The notes under the pieces were generated by a model. That model saw only the letters and a program-made list of their open reading frames with translations, was not told the origin of the DNA and did not search any database. A DNA stretch of 64,000 nucleotides from Companilactobacillus halodurans. GTDB taxonomy: Bacteria; Bacillota; Bacilli; Lactobacillales; Lactobacillaceae. The DNA is taken from the NCBI RefSeq assembly GCF_009600985.1, contig NZ_VDFP01000013.1, positions 16,567 through 80,566 of the forward strand, written 5' to 3'. Shown here piece by piece: positions 8,971 through 18,023 of this stretch (within the stretch, counting starts at the first letter, position 1; every line of letters starts with the position of its first letter). The translations under genes and the position numbers were made by a program.

Positions 8971-9143
8971 AGTCCGGAATAGCAAAGAAAATTGGCTCAG
9001 ATGTGAAATTATTCTTAGCAATTTATTGCTTAGAATAAGGCCGAACTTTAAGCCTTTTCCCGAACTTGGAAAAGGCTTAAAGTCGTGCCCACAACGTTTT
9101 CGCCAAATTTTCTTTGCTATGGAGGACGGCATACTACACTAAC
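8971..9143 (-). repeat. Structured palindromic repeat, family 1, copy B1 (inverted)
   Basis: Read on the minus strand it begins GTTAGTGTAG, 2 nt after the stop codon of the nitroreductase-like gene at 9146. It then shows the same stem order as A1 with different arm sequences. The outer stem is AGCAAAGAAAATT with a T bulge before GGC, the inner hairpin is CCTTTTCC/GGAAAAGG, and the terminal hairpin is at 9009-9038. Together with A1 and the middle hairpin it forms an inverted pair of about 470 bases. Confidence 0.85.
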
Positions 9144-9145
9144 TT

Positions 9146-9604
9146 TTACTTAACGATGTTAGTTTCAATTCTATCTAAAGGAATACTTCTAGTAACGAGT
9201 TTCTCATTAGTTTGACCTAAAGTTAACGCGAAAACAGCTTTAAATCCGCTTGGTAAAACGCCACTAGGGATTGAACCTAAGCTGGACATATTATAATTAG
9301 CACCTAAACCTAAATTTTCAGCAGCTAATTCCATATTGTGAACGATTGCTCCGGCTGAAACATCTTCCATGGCTTCAGGATTCTTAGCAGAAACAACGAT
9401 TACAGTTGGGGCGTCGTAAATACCGCTCATTTTATTGAGAACATCAGCCTTTTGAATAACTGTTAGACGATAGTTCTTGTATTCCCCCATACCGACAGGA
9501 CCAGCGTTAGCAGCAGTTAAAATTTCATTCAATTGTTCGTCAGTGATTTGGCCACTGTATTGACGAATTGCTTTACGTGATTTGATTAAATCATATGCTT
9601 CCAT
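9146..9604 (-). CDS. Small nitroreductase family protein
   Basis: 152-residue nitroreductase-like protein. The N-terminal SRKAIRQYSGQITDEQL gives the FMN phosphate site, and the GPVGMGEYKNYRLTVI segment and a MELAAENLGLGANY helix follow. It is shorter than typical 200-220 residue enzymes and has a compact C-terminal half, as in a subgroup of Firmicutes proteins. The start at 9604 is chosen because GGAGG is 9 nt upstream; an upstream in-frame start at 9664 lacks such a site. It lies directly before a family 1 repeat. Function is inferred as FMN-dependent oxidoreductase. Confidence 0.75.
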   Translation of the reverse strand: MEAYDLIKSRKAIRQYSGQITDEQLNEILTAANAGPVGMGEYKNYRLTVIQKADVLNKMSGIYDAPTVIVVSAKNPEAMEDVSAGAIVHNMELAAENLGLGANYNMSSLGSIPSGVLPSGFKAVFALTLGQTNEKLVTRSIPLDRIETNIVK

Positions 9605-9757
9605 AAATAAAACCTCCATTACCTTTGATATTTTAATCATAATCCAATCAATCAAAAGATGCATAAAGAATCATAAGCCTTTAAGAAGATATTTTATTGC
9701 CAAAAGTGCGATAATGTAATCGGAAACAATAATATTTCTATGAAAGGGGTTGATGTG

Positions 9758-9991
9758 ATGGCAGGAAAACAACTGACTGTTGAGGAATTAAAAAAATTTA
9801 ACGGGAAGGACGGTAATCCAGCTTATGTTGCAATTGATGGGATTATCTATGATGTTACTGATGTTGATCCTTGGAAAGGTGGAGAACACCATGGTCATGT
9901 CGCCGGTCAAGATCTATCGGAAGTAATTGATCATGCTCCACACAAGCGTTCTGTTTTAGCAGAGTTGACTGAGGTAGGAACATTAAAATAG
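9758..9991 (+). CDS. Cytochrome b5-like heme/steroid-binding domain protein
   Basis: Stand-alone domain of 77 residues. It opens with LTVEELKKFNGKDGNPAYVAI and IIYDVTDVDPWKGGEHHGH, the pattern of the cytochrome b5-like (Cyt-b5) domain. A second histidine-bearing segment is VIDHAPHKRSVL. Histidines in EHHGH and HAPH are candidate axial heme ligands. The start at 9758 is preferred over 9740, since AAAGGGG at 9743-9749 serves the later ATG. There is no signal peptide or anchor, so it is cytoplasmic. Such small proteins occur in Gram-positive anaerobes, and their redox partner is unknown; the neighbouring oxidoreductases are candidates. Confidence 0.78.
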   Translation: MAGKQLTVEELKKFNGKDGNPAYVAIDGIIYDVTDVDPWKGGEHHGHVAGQDLSEVIDHAPHKRSVLAELTEVGTLK

Positions 9992-10006
9992 ATCATAAAC
10001 AAAAAA

Positions 10007-10038
10007 CATGAATTGAACTTTTGATTCATGCTTTTTTT
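10007..10038 (+). terminator. Terminator after the cytochrome b5-like gene
   Basis: Arms CATGAAT (10007-10013) and ATTCATG (10024-10030), then a T-run at 10032-10038. The T-run runs into the ribosome site of the next gene. Confidence 0.65.
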
Positions 10039-10050
10039 GGGGGTACTTAT

Positions 10051-10722
10051 ATGGCAACAACAATTGTATTTGGCGCAGACAGTGGCGTCGGTTTAGAAAT
10101 AGCAAAGGAATTTGGTCACAACAAGCAAAGAATCATTTTAGTAGCCAGAGATCAAGCAAAATTGACTAAGGCAACTGATGATTTAACAATGGATGGCATT
10201 ACCACAACTAATTATGCTTGCGATGCTAATGATTTTTCAGCAATCAAAGAAATGATGGACGATTTGACCAAGCGTGACCGCAATATTGAAAATTTAGTAT
10301 TCAATGTTGGCGATAAACACTTGGACGATGCATTATCAAGCGACACTGATTTGATTGAAAAAATCTTTAAGACCAATGTTCTTAGTGCAATTTTTACAGC
10401 CAAAGAATTTTTATCCCAGACTGATAAAAAAGCTCAGCGTTCTATAATTTTCACTGGTGGTGGCGCAGCGATTCATCCTTCTCAAAAAGCTTCAACTTTA
10501 TCATTAACTAAGGCAGCTTTGAGAAGTTATGCTTATACTTTGCATGAAACAGTCAAAGATCAAAATGTTTACGTCGGATTAGTAACGATTCAAGGCATTA
10601 TTGGAGATAGTCCCGAAATGGCACCAGAAAAAATAGCCCCAGTTTATTGGGACTTGCTTAAAAAGCGTGACGATGTTGAGGCTCTCTATCCGGAAAAGAT
10701 ATCTAAATCGGAATTTGATTAA
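10051..10722 (+). CDS. Atypical short-chain dehydrogenase lacking the catalytic tyrosine
   Basis: SDR-fold protein of 223 residues. The Rossmann motif is FGADSGVGLEIA (GxxxGxG), followed by CDANDFSAI and FNVGDKH, which replaces the usual NNAG. The place of YxxxK is taken by LSLTK: the lysine is kept but the tyrosine is a leucine, so ordinary SDR chemistry is doubtful. The start at 10051 follows a GGGGG stretch; an upstream TTG at 10021 lies inside the terminator stem. The 3' end overlaps the convergent tetR gene by 4 nt. It may be a regulatory or NAD(P)-sensing SDR. Confidence 0.7.
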   Translation: MATTIVFGADSGVGLEIAKEFGHNKQRIILVARDQAKLTKATDDLTMDGITTTNYACDANDFSAIKEMMDDLTKRDRNIENLVFNVGDKHLDDALSSDTDLIEKIFKTNVLSAIFTAKEFLSQTDKKAQRSIIFTGGGAAIHPSQKASTLSLTKAALRSYAYTLHETVKDQNVYVGLVTIQGIIGDSPEMAPEKIAPVYWDLLKKRDDVEALYPEKISKSEFD

Positions 10723-11264
10723 AAGATAGTTTTAATAATGTCATTAATAATAGTAGAAACTTCCTGATCGGTTAAAATGAATTTTCCATTCAGCCAATCA
10801 GTCAAAACGCCAATGATCCCAGAAACCGAAAATGAAACAAAGGCACGATAGCGTGTATCTTTTTCATCTCCTTGTTCTTCGATCATTATTTTTTTGATAA
10901 AAATGTCTTTGATTGAATTGATGATGTCGCGTCCATGAGTATCGCGAATCAACAATTGAAAGACAGTTTTATGAGTCGAGATATAGCTGATTAGACTATT
11001 AGAGAGCGCTTGAAAATTAGGACTGTCCTGAGTATCAGGGTAATTTTCATCAAAAAGTTCGGTTAAATCATTGATGATTTTTGAGATGAGCTGATCATAA
11101 AGATCATAAGTATCTTTATAGTGAATATAAAAGGTGCCACGGCCAATATTAGCCTTGCGAGTAATTTCGGCAACAGAAATTTTGTTCATCGGTTTCTCTT
11201 TTAATAAATCAATAAAAATATTTGTAATGAGTTCTTGGGTCTTCTGGGTTCTAATGTCGGTCAT
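10719..11264 (-). CDS. TetR family transcriptional regulator
   Basis: Regulator of 181 residues. The N-terminal helix-turn-helix ISVAEITRKANIGRGTFYIHYKDTYDLYDQL (broken here by positions 24-54) is characteristic of TetR/AcrR. The C-terminal ligand domain is of the TetR_C type seen with DhaS- or YxaF-like regulators. AGGAG precedes the ATG. It is divergent from the MMPL exporter gene at 11424 across 159 bases that contain an inverted repeat, so it probably represses that exporter and itself. Confidence 0.83.
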   Translation of the reverse strand: MTDIRTQKTQELITNIFIDLLKEKPMNKISVAEITRKANIGRGTFYIHYKDTYDLYDQLISKIINDLTELFDENYPDTQDSPNFQALSNSLISYISTHKTVFQLLIRDTHGRDIINSIKDIFIKKIMIEEQGDEKDTRYRAFVSFSVSGIIGVLTDWLNGKFILTDQEVSTIINDIIKTIF

Positions 11265-11289
11265 ATTAACTCCTGAACAATTTTAGACA

Positions 11290-11311
11290 AAGTGTCAATT
11301 AATGAACACTT
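11290..11311. promoter_or_regulatory. Candidate TetR operator between tetR and the MMPL gene
   Basis: Imperfect palindrome with arms AAGTGTCAATT and AATGAACACTT, 9 of 11 positions symmetric. It is of TetR-operator size and lies between the divergent genes. Binding is inferred. Confidence 0.5.
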
Positions 11312-11423
11312 GGCACTAAATTGTATATTGTCACATTAATTTTTTAATATTATAGTAGAGTATGCTGATTTTATCAACAGGTGTTCAGTAAAATAAAAAT
11401 ATTTATGAATTGGGGTCTTTATA

Positions 11424-14400
11424 TTGAAATCTTTTAAGAATCCACGTCATATCTTAACGTTAATAGCTTGGATAATAATTGTCCTTGTAGCAATTTTTGC
11501 ATTGCCAAATATTAGCCAGCTAGTTAAGGAAAACGGACAGATCACTGTTCCGGACTCTTATGAAAGTGAGGTAGCCAGTCGTGTAGGGGATAAATATTCC
11601 GGTACGAAAGCTACTCAACTGACACTGGTCTATCACAGTGATAATGCTTTAACTAATGGACAAAAGCATTCAATTAATAAAAAGGTTCATAAACTTAATA
11701 ATAATAAGGGGAATCTACATATTGATTCCATTACTTCCGTGGCTGATAGTCCCGAAAGCAGTGCGCAATTAATTTCCAAAAATAAGAAAACAGAATTAGT
11801 TTTAGTGAATGTTAAGGGACGTTCTAATTTACAAACTAAAGCTAAAAAAATTGAAAATAAGGCTAAAGTATCCGGCTTAAAGACTTATACGACCGGTGAA
11901 GACCTACTTTCTGATGTTTTCTCTGATACAACTGAAAAGGGACTGCAAAAGACTGAGATAATTGCGGCTATCTTCATCTTTATCGTTTTGGTCTTAGTCT
12001 TCAGATCAGTGATTATTCCTATTATATCGCTTCTGACAGTAGGAGTTTCATTTATTGTATCTTTGAGTGTCGTTATGAATGCGGCTCAATACTTTAATTT
12101 CCCAATTTCTGACTTCACGCAAGTCTTCTTAGTTGTTGTTCTCTTTGGTATTGGTACTGATTACAATATCTTGCTATACAACAAGTTCAAAGAAGAACTA
12201 GCGACAAATGATGATGCAGATGCGGCCGCGATAACGACTCGTAAGACTGCTGGTAAGACTTTGCTTTATAGTGGTCTTTCAGTTCTAATTGGTTTTACAG
12301 TTCTCTCGCTTGCTAAATTCTCATTCTATCAATCAGCTGTCGGCGTTGCTATTGGTATCGCTGTCTTGATTCCAGTCTTGTTGACTTTGAATATCTTCTT
12401 CATGTCAGCTTTAGGCAAAAAGATGTTTTGGCCATCAAAGAACTGGGCTGAAAACAATAACAGTAAGTTATGGCATGGCCTATCCAGTGCTGCCATCGCT
12501 CGTCCAGTTATTTTAATGGGCTTGATTTTAATCATCGGAGCTGCTTTTGCTTTGACGAACAGTTCACAGCTCAATTTCAATACAGCTGATGAAGTTCCAA
12601 ATTCTGACCCTGCAAAGCAAGGCTACTTACAAGTTCAAAAGGACTTTTCTAAGGGTATGGCTGGTCCAACGACACTTTATATCAAGAGTGATAAATCATT
12701 GGCTAACCAAACTGATTTGGGCACAATTGATGATTTAACTAGTTACATCAAAAAAGAACCCGGTGTTAAAAAGGTTATGTCTGTGACACAACCAATGAAT
12801 AAGAAAATTGATGCTTTATATTTGAAGGATCAATTAAAGACGGTCAATTCTGGTTTGGCCAAATCTCAAAAAGGTTTGAAACAAATTTCTACTGGCTTGA
12901 ACAGTGCTAACCAACAATTGACGGCTGCTGATGTTTCTGGCAACTTGTCACAAGTTCAAACTTTGGCTGATGGAACGCAACAATTAGCTAGCGGTTCAGC
13001 ACAATTAGATTCTGGTATCGGTCAATACTTGAATGGCTCGACTCAAGTAAACTCCGGCTTAACGCAATTGCAAGCTGGTTCTGGTACTTTGCAAAGTTCA
13101 GTTAGTCAAATTGCTTCAGGCAGCAACCAACTAAACTCACAAATGTCTTCTGTTACAAGTCAAATCAGTTCATTGACTAGTTTGATGAGTCAGATGGAAC
13201 CATTGTTGGCTCAATCTGGGTCTTCAGTTAACACAGCTCAAATGGCTCAATTGCCAAGCATGATCAGTCAATTCGAATCAGGCGTTTCACAATTGAACTC
13301 AGCTATCAATCAGTTGAATGCTTCGGTTCCAACTTTGACTAGCGGAATCGACCAAGCTGCTGCTGGTAGCAATCAATTAGTTGCTACAAATTCAGAGTTA
13401 TCCAGTGCTTCTTCACAAGTAGCTAGCGGTGCTTCCACTGTTAATACTGGTGTTCAAACAATGAATACTCAAATGCAACAACTTGGAACACAAGTTACTC
13501 AATTACAAAGTGGCTTAAGTTCAGCTGTTGATGGTATCAACCAAGTTCAACAAGGTTCACAAACTGTTTCATCTTATCTAACAGGTTTGAAGAATTCTTA
13601 CTTAGGCGACAAGCTTTACGTTCCTAAGGCACAAATCAAAGATGGCACTCTAGATGAATCATTCGACAATTACTTATCGAAGAATAAGAAGATTGCTCAA
13701 GTAACAATCGTCTTGAAAGATGATCCAGCTAGTCAGTCTGCTACTAAGGTTATGAGAAGACTTCGTTCAGATGTTAAATCGAAAGTGAAGAATACTTCAT
13801 TATCAGATGACCAAGTTGTCTTTGGTGGACAAACTTCTTCAACAACTGACCTAGAAAAATTATCTCAATCTGACTTTAAGAGAACAGCTGTCATTATGAT
13901 TATTGGTATCGGAATTGCTTTAATCTTCGTTACAAGATCGATTATGCAACCATTCATGATTATTTTGACTCTCTTGATTGCTTATATCACATCGTTAGGA
14001 ATCACTAGATGGTTATCTGGCTTGTTCATCGGTAAGTCATTATTGACTTGGAATACGCCATTCTTCACCTTTATCATGTTAGTTGCTTTAGGTGTTGATT
14101 ACAGTATTTTCTTGATGACGAGATATCGGGCTGAGTCGGCGAACCTGAATATGAAGGCGCGTGTTGCATGTATCCTTTCTGCAGCTACCTTCATTGGTAC
14201 GGTTGTTATCTCAGCGGTAATTATCTTGAGTGGTACTTTCGCTGCTTTGATTCCATCAGGCGTTATGACTTTGATTCAAGTGGCAATCGGTGTAATTGTT
14301 GGTTTGATCATTATTCTTTTGACCTTGCCAATTATGATGTCTGCTTATATCAAATTGACTTACATGCCAGGTGGCAATAAGAAACAAAAGAAATCTAAGG

Positions 14401-14447
14401 ATAATAGTTCTGATGTTTCTGATACTGATAAAAAGGTAACAGATTAA
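11424..14447 (+). CDS. MMPL/RND-superfamily membrane transporter with coiled-coil periplasm-side domain
   Basis: 1007 residues with two MMPL modules. There is an N-terminal helix, an extracytoplasmic loop (about 35-170) and a helix bundle with GIGTDYNILLYNKFKEE. A large second loop (about 385-800) follows, then a second bundle containing GVDYSIFLMTRYRAE. The paired D-Y motifs in the bundles are the proton-relay sites of MMPL proteins. The second loop holds a serine/glutamine-rich heptad region (about 480-740) with repeats such as LASGSAQLDSGI, as in YhgE/Pip-type proteins. Likely substrates are lipids or hydrophobic drugs. The start is TTG behind TGGGG. Divergent TetR control is likely. Confidence 0.85.
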   Translation: MKSFKNPRHILTLIAWIIIVLVAIFALPNISQLVKENGQITVPDSYESEVASRVGDKYSGTKATQLTLVYHSDNALTNGQKHSINKKVHKLNNNKGNLHIDSITSVADSPESSAQLISKNKKTELVLVNVKGRSNLQTKAKKIENKAKVSGLKTYTTGEDLLSDVFSDTTEKGLQKTEIIAAIFIFIVLVLVFRSVIIPIISLLTVGVSFIVSLSVVMNAAQYFNFPISDFTQVFLVVVLFGIGTDYNILLYNKFKEELATNDDADAAAITTRKTAGKTLLYSGLSVLIGFTVLSLAKFSFYQSAVGVAIGIAVLIPVLLTLNIFFMSALGKKMFWPSKNWAENNNSKLWHGLSSAAIARPVILMGLILIIGAAFALTNSSQLNFNTADEVPNSDPAKQGYLQVQKDFSKGMAGPTTLYIKSDKSLANQTDLGTIDDLTSYIKKEPGVKKVMSVTQPMNKKIDALYLKDQLKTVNSGLAKSQKGLKQISTGLNSANQQLTAADVSGNLSQVQTLADGTQQLASGSAQLDSGIGQYLNGSTQVNSGLTQLQAGSGTLQSSVSQIASGSNQLNSQMSSVTSQISSLTSLMSQMEPLLAQSGSSVNTAQMAQLPSMISQFESGVSQLNSAINQLNASVPTLTSGIDQAAAGSNQLVATNSELSSASSQVASGASTVNTGVQTMNTQMQQLGTQVTQLQSGLSSAVDGINQVQQGSQTVSSYLTGLKNSYLGDKLYVPKAQIKDGTLDESFDNYLSKNKKIAQVTIVLKDDPASQSATKVMRRLRSDVKSKVKNTSLSDDQVVFGGQTSSTTDLEKLSQSDFKRTAVIMIIGIGIALIFVTRSIMQPFMIILTLLIAYITSLGITRWLSGLFIGKSLLTWNTPFFTFIMLVALGVDYSIFLMTRYRAESANLNMKARVACILSAATFIGTVVISAVIILSGTFAALIPSGVMTLIQVAIGVIVGLIIILLTLPIMMSAYIKLTYMPGGNKKQKKSKDNSSDVSDTDKKVTD

Positions 14448-14448
14448 A

Positions 14449-14616
14449 TTCCGTCCTCCGCAAGAAAGCCGATTTGGCTGGAGCGTAGTGGGCACGACTT
14501 TAAGCCTTTGCCAAATACAGGCAAAGTCTTAAAGCTCGGCCTTCTTCTAAGCAATAAATTGCTAAGAAGAATTTCACTACTGAGCCAATCGGCTTTCTTG
14601 CTCCGGACTGGTGAAC
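14449..14616 (+). repeat. Structured palindromic repeat, family 1, copy D
   Basis: It begins one base after the stop of the MMPL gene and runs in the same direction. Outer arms are GCAAGAAAGCCGATT and AATCGGCTTTCTTGC, the inner hairpin is CTTTGCC/GGCAAAG, and the terminal hairpin at 14542-14571 has TTCTTCT/AGAAGAA arms. Conserved joints are GGGCACGACTTTAAGCC, CTTAAAGCTCGG and TTTCACTACTGAGC. Confidence 0.85.
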
Positions 14617-14669
14617 TGGTTATTATCTGGATTTTTTTAAAGATAAGTTCATAAAAGATTTAAAAATAT

Positions 14670-14714
14670 AGCATCTATTTAGAGTTCATTAAAATTCTGA
14701 ATAGATGTTTTTTT
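14670..14714. terminator. Terminator between MMPL gene and small minus-strand gene
   Basis: Arms GCATCTATTTAGAG and TTCTGAATAGATG pair with small mismatches, followed by seven T. It is strongest for plus-strand transcription and also lies just behind the minus-strand gene at 14733. Confidence 0.65.
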
Positions 14715-14732
14715 GTTGTGTAGAATAAGTTT

Positions 14733-14975
14733 TTATTTTAGGTTTCTGCCATAAACTGCTTTGAAGGTTAAATCGTCCATTTTATAGATGTCGTCTTTGT
14801 GGTCTTTGATTAGGACTACTAGCCATTCGTTTTCTTGGAAATCTTGTGATTCGATGTATTCTTTGGCTGAATTTTGGTCATAATCGGTGCAGGTTACTAG
14901 TAGGTCGATTAGTTTTTTAGTGTTTCCATTTTGATATTGAGCGGCGAAGTATTTTGGTTGGTTATTTTCTGACAT
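14733..14975 (-). CDS. Small hypothetical protein
   Basis: 80-residue soluble protein I do not recognise. It has no signal peptide, membrane segment or cysteine cluster (a single Cys near residue 29). The charge is mixed, and the C-terminal part YKMDDLTFKAVYGRNLK is basic. A well-placed CGGAGGA site before the ATG and its own terminator support it as a real gene. It stands alone between the MMPL and pepN genes on the opposite strand. Confidence 0.65.
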   Translation of the reverse strand: MSENNQPKYFAAQYQNGNTKKLIDLLVTCTDYDQNSAKEYIESQDFQENEWLVVLIKDHKDDIYKMDDLTFKAVYGRNLK

Positions 14976-15057
14976 TTTTTGTCCTCCGAATATTTTTGTT
15001 TAGTTCTTCTCTTAATTGTATGCCAGTGTTATTTTAGTTCAAATCGCTTCCTTTTTA

Positions 15058-15087
15058 TTGAAACCTTGATAACGTTAAGATTATAAT
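15058..15087 (+). promoter_or_regulatory. Predicted pepN promoter
   Basis: TTGAAA at 15058-15063, an 18-base spacer and a consensus TATAAT at 15082-15087, 40 nt upstream of the pepN start codon. Confidence 0.7.
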
Positions 15088-15127
15088 TAATTAGAAGTAA
15101 ATTAAAATATAATTAAAAGGGGAACTT

Positions 15128-17662
15128 ATGACTGAAATAAAACGTTTTTATGATAAATTTCAACCAAGTCGCTATGATATTTTTCTTGATATCGATCGTG
15201 GTACTAAGAAAATTACTGGTAAAACAGTTATCGATGGTGACGCTAAAGAAGAATCCATTTCAATTCACCAAAAGTATTTGAAGATTGAAACTGTTCAAGC
15301 TGATGGCAAGGATGTTCCATTCACTACTGATGATGACAATGATGCTATCAACATTGAGTTATCTAAAGCGGGTGACACTACTTTAGCAATTACTTACCAT
15401 GCTGCTTTGACTGATTCAATGATGGGTATTTATCCTTCATATTATGAGGTTAATGGCGAAAAGAAGCAGATTATCGGTACGCAATTCGAGACTACTTTTG
15501 CTCGTCAAGCTTTCCCTTGTATCGATGAACCTGAGGCTAAGGCTAAATTTGATCTTGCTATCAAGTTCGATGAACAACCTGGCGAAACGATTCTCGCTAA
15601 CATGCCTGAAATCAGAACTGAAAATGGTATCCACTATTTCGATACAACTGTTAAGATGTCAACTTACCTTATTGCTTTTGCCTTTGGTGATCTTCAAAGC
15701 AAGATTACTAAGACTAAGAGTGGCGTTGAAGTTGGTGTCTTCGCAACTAAAGCTCATAAAGCAAATGAACTCGACTTCGCCTTAGATATTGCTAAGCGTG
15801 CAATCGAATTCTATGAAGACTTCTATCAAACACCTTATCCACTAGCACATTCTTGGCAATTAGCATTACCTGACTTTTCAGCCGGTGCCATGGAAAACTG
15901 GGGTCTTGTCACATATCGTGAAGCTTACTTGATGGTCGACCCTGACAACACAGCCCTTGATACCAAGCAACTCGTTGCCACAGTCATCACCCACGAATTA
16001 GCTCACCAATGGTTTGGTGATTTAGTAACCATGAAGTGGTGGGACAACCTTTGGTTAAATGAGAGTTTTGCTAACATGATGGAATACGTCGCTGCCGATG
16101 CTTTGGAACCTGACTGGCATGTTTGGGAGATGTTCCAAACATCTGATGTTCCAGCCGCTTTGCAACGTGACGCTACAGATGGTGTTCAATCGGTTCACGT
16201 TCAAGTTAATAACCCTGCTGAAATCGATGCTTTGTTCGACTCTGCTATCGTCTACGCTAAGGGTGCAAGAATGCTAGTTATGGTTCGGGCCTTGTTGGGT
16301 GACGACAACTTACGTAAAGGTTTGAAGAAGTACTTTGAAGCTCATAAATACAGCAATGCTCAAGGTGATGACCTTTGGGATGCCTTAGGCGATGCATCAG
16401 GTATCGACGTTGGTTCAATCATGCACTCATGGTTGGAACAACCTGGTTATCCAGTAGTTAACGCCAGTGTCGTCGATGGCAAGATTAAGTTGTCGCAACA
16501 ACAATTCTTCATTGGTGAAGGCAAGGATAAAGGTCGTCAATGGCAAATTCCTTTGAACAGTAATTATGGTGCTGCTCCTAAGATTATGGCTGATAAAGAA
16601 GTTACCATCGATGACTATAAGAAATTACGTCAAGATAGCAATGAACCATTCCGCTTGAATGTCGGCAACAATTCTCACTTTATCGTTAAATACGATGATA
16701 CATTGATGAAAGATATCTTAGATAATCTTGATTCAATTGATGCCATTTCACAATTGGGAATCTTGCAAGATCTTCGTTTGTTGGCTGATGCTCGTGAAAT
16801 CTCTTATGCTTCGATTGTTCCATTGTTAGCTAAATTTGCTCAAAGTCATTCAACTGTTGTCAATGCAGCTTTGTATCGTGTTGCTAACAACTTGAAGAAG
16901 TTCGTCAAACCTGATTCTGCTGAAGAAAAAGCTTTGAGAGAACTCTTTGACAAGTTGAGTGCTGACCAAGTAGAACGTTTAGGTTGGACTCAAAAAGATG
17001 GTGAATCTAACGATGACCAATTGACTCGTCCTTATGTTTTGAATGCGGCTCTTTATGCTCAAAATAAGAAAGCTATCTCTGATGCCCATGATTTATTCAC
17101 AGCTAACAAGGATAATCTTGGCGGCATTTCAGCTGACGTTCGTTTGTTGATTCTAAGAAATGAAGTTAAGAATTACGGCAATGCTGACTTATTCGACCAA
17201 TTGTTGTCAGATTACCGCAAGTCATCAGACCCAAGTTATAAAGCTGATTTATCCGTAGCTTTGACAAGTACGCCTGATGCTTCGTTGATTAAGAAATTAA
17301 TCAGCAAGTTTGAAGATGCCGACACGATCAAGCCACAAGATTTGCGTTCATGGTATCGTGGAACTTTGGCTAACGACAAGGCTCAACAAGCTGCTTGGGA
17401 CTGGATTAGAAATGACTGGTCATGGCTTGAAGATACTGTCGGTGGAGACATGGAATTCTCAACTTACATCACAGTTACTTCCAATATTTTCCATACACCA
17501 GAACGTTTGCAAGAGTTCAAAGACTTCTTTGAACCTAAGGTCAATACACCTGGACTAACTCGTGAAATTCAAATGGATATTAGTATTGTTGAAACTAATG
17601 TTAAATTGATTGAAGACGAGAAAGACGCTGTGAATGCAGCTGTCAGTTCTGCTATCAAATAA
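15128..17662 (+). CDS. pepN: Aminopeptidase N (M1 family)
   Basis: Zinc metallopeptidase of 844 residues, the normal size for lactobacillary PepN. The exopeptidase motif GAMENWG is at 253-259. The zinc site HELAH gives ligands His289 and His293, with catalytic Glu290 and third ligand Glu312 in LWLNESF, matching HExxH-x18-E. An N-terminal beta-saddle and a C-terminal helical domain (about 520-844) follow the family order. It removes N-terminal residues from peptides in the cytoplasm and serves nitrogen supply from proteins. AGGGGA precedes the ATG. It is monocistronic and followed by family 1 repeats. Confidence 0.97.
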   Translation: MTEIKRFYDKFQPSRYDIFLDIDRGTKKITGKTVIDGDAKEESISIHQKYLKIETVQADGKDVPFTTDDDNDAINIELSKAGDTTLAITYHAALTDSMMGIYPSYYEVNGEKKQIIGTQFETTFARQAFPCIDEPEAKAKFDLAIKFDEQPGETILANMPEIRTENGIHYFDTTVKMSTYLIAFAFGDLQSKITKTKSGVEVGVFATKAHKANELDFALDIAKRAIEFYEDFYQTPYPLAHSWQLALPDFSAGAMENWGLVTYREAYLMVDPDNTALDTKQLVATVITHELAHQWFGDLVTMKWWDNLWLNESFANMMEYVAADALEPDWHVWEMFQTSDVPAALQRDATDGVQSVHVQVNNPAEIDALFDSAIVYAKGARMLVMVRALLGDDNLRKGLKKYFEAHKYSNAQGDDLWDALGDASGIDVGSIMHSWLEQPGYPVVNASVVDGKIKLSQQQFFIGEGKDKGRQWQIPLNSNYGAAPKIMADKEVTIDDYKKLRQDSNEPFRLNVGNNSHFIVKYDDTLMKDILDNLDSIDAISQLGILQDLRLLADAREISYASIVPLLAKFAQSHSTVVNAALYRVANNLKKFVKPDSAEEKALRELFDKLSADQVERLGWTQKDGESNDDQLTRPYVLNAALYAQNKKAISDAHDLFTANKDNLGGISADVRLLILRNEVKNYGNADLFDQLLSDYRKSSDPSYKADLSVALTSTPDASLIKKLISKFEDADTIKPQDLRSWYRGTLANDKAQQAAWDWIRNDWSWLEDTVGGDMEFSTYITVTSNIFHTPERLQEFKDFFEPKVNTPGLTREIQMDISIVETNVKLIEDEKDAVNAAVSSAIK

Positions 17663-17714
17663 TTTATAAAATTATTAACCTCTGGGATTGCTAAATGGTT
17701 CTTTTATAAGTTAG

Positions 17715-17899
17715 GTTAGTGTAGGATGCCGTCGTCCGTTCTGCTTTGTGGACGCTGGAACGTACTGGACGCAACTTTAAGCCAATTCCAAAACCGGGAA
17801 TTGTCAAAAAGTTCGGTCTTGTACTAAGCGATAAATCGCTAAGTACAATTTCAGTACTGAGCATCCACAAAGCTGCCACTCCCGACTGGATAACGTCAT
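17715..17899 (+). repeat. Structured palindromic repeat, family 1, copy A2
   Basis: Close relative of A1, 52 nt behind the pepN stop and in the same direction. Outer arms are GCTTTGTGGACGCT and AGCATCCACAAAGC. The inner hairpin is CAATTCC/GGAATTG and the terminal hairpin is at 17819-17848 with TTGTACT/AGTACAA arms. One internal stem (CTTTAAG) has lost its partner, which here reads CAAAAAG. Confidence 0.85.
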
Positions 17900-17933
17900 T
17901 TATTGTTTATTTCAAATAATTTTAAATCAAAAT

Positions 17934-17980
17934 AACCTCCATTTAGATAATAGTTTATCGACTATATCTAAATGGAGGTT
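17934..17980. repeat. Long hairpin between copies A2 and B2
   Basis: Same loop and inner stem as the hairpin at 8888, but the outer arms are now AACCTCCATTTAGATA and its complement. A T-run follows, so it can also terminate pepN transcripts. Confidence 0.85.
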
Positions 17981-18023
17981 TTCTTTTTTTTTACTTGAGA
18001 TGTTAAAAATAAAACCACAATTC

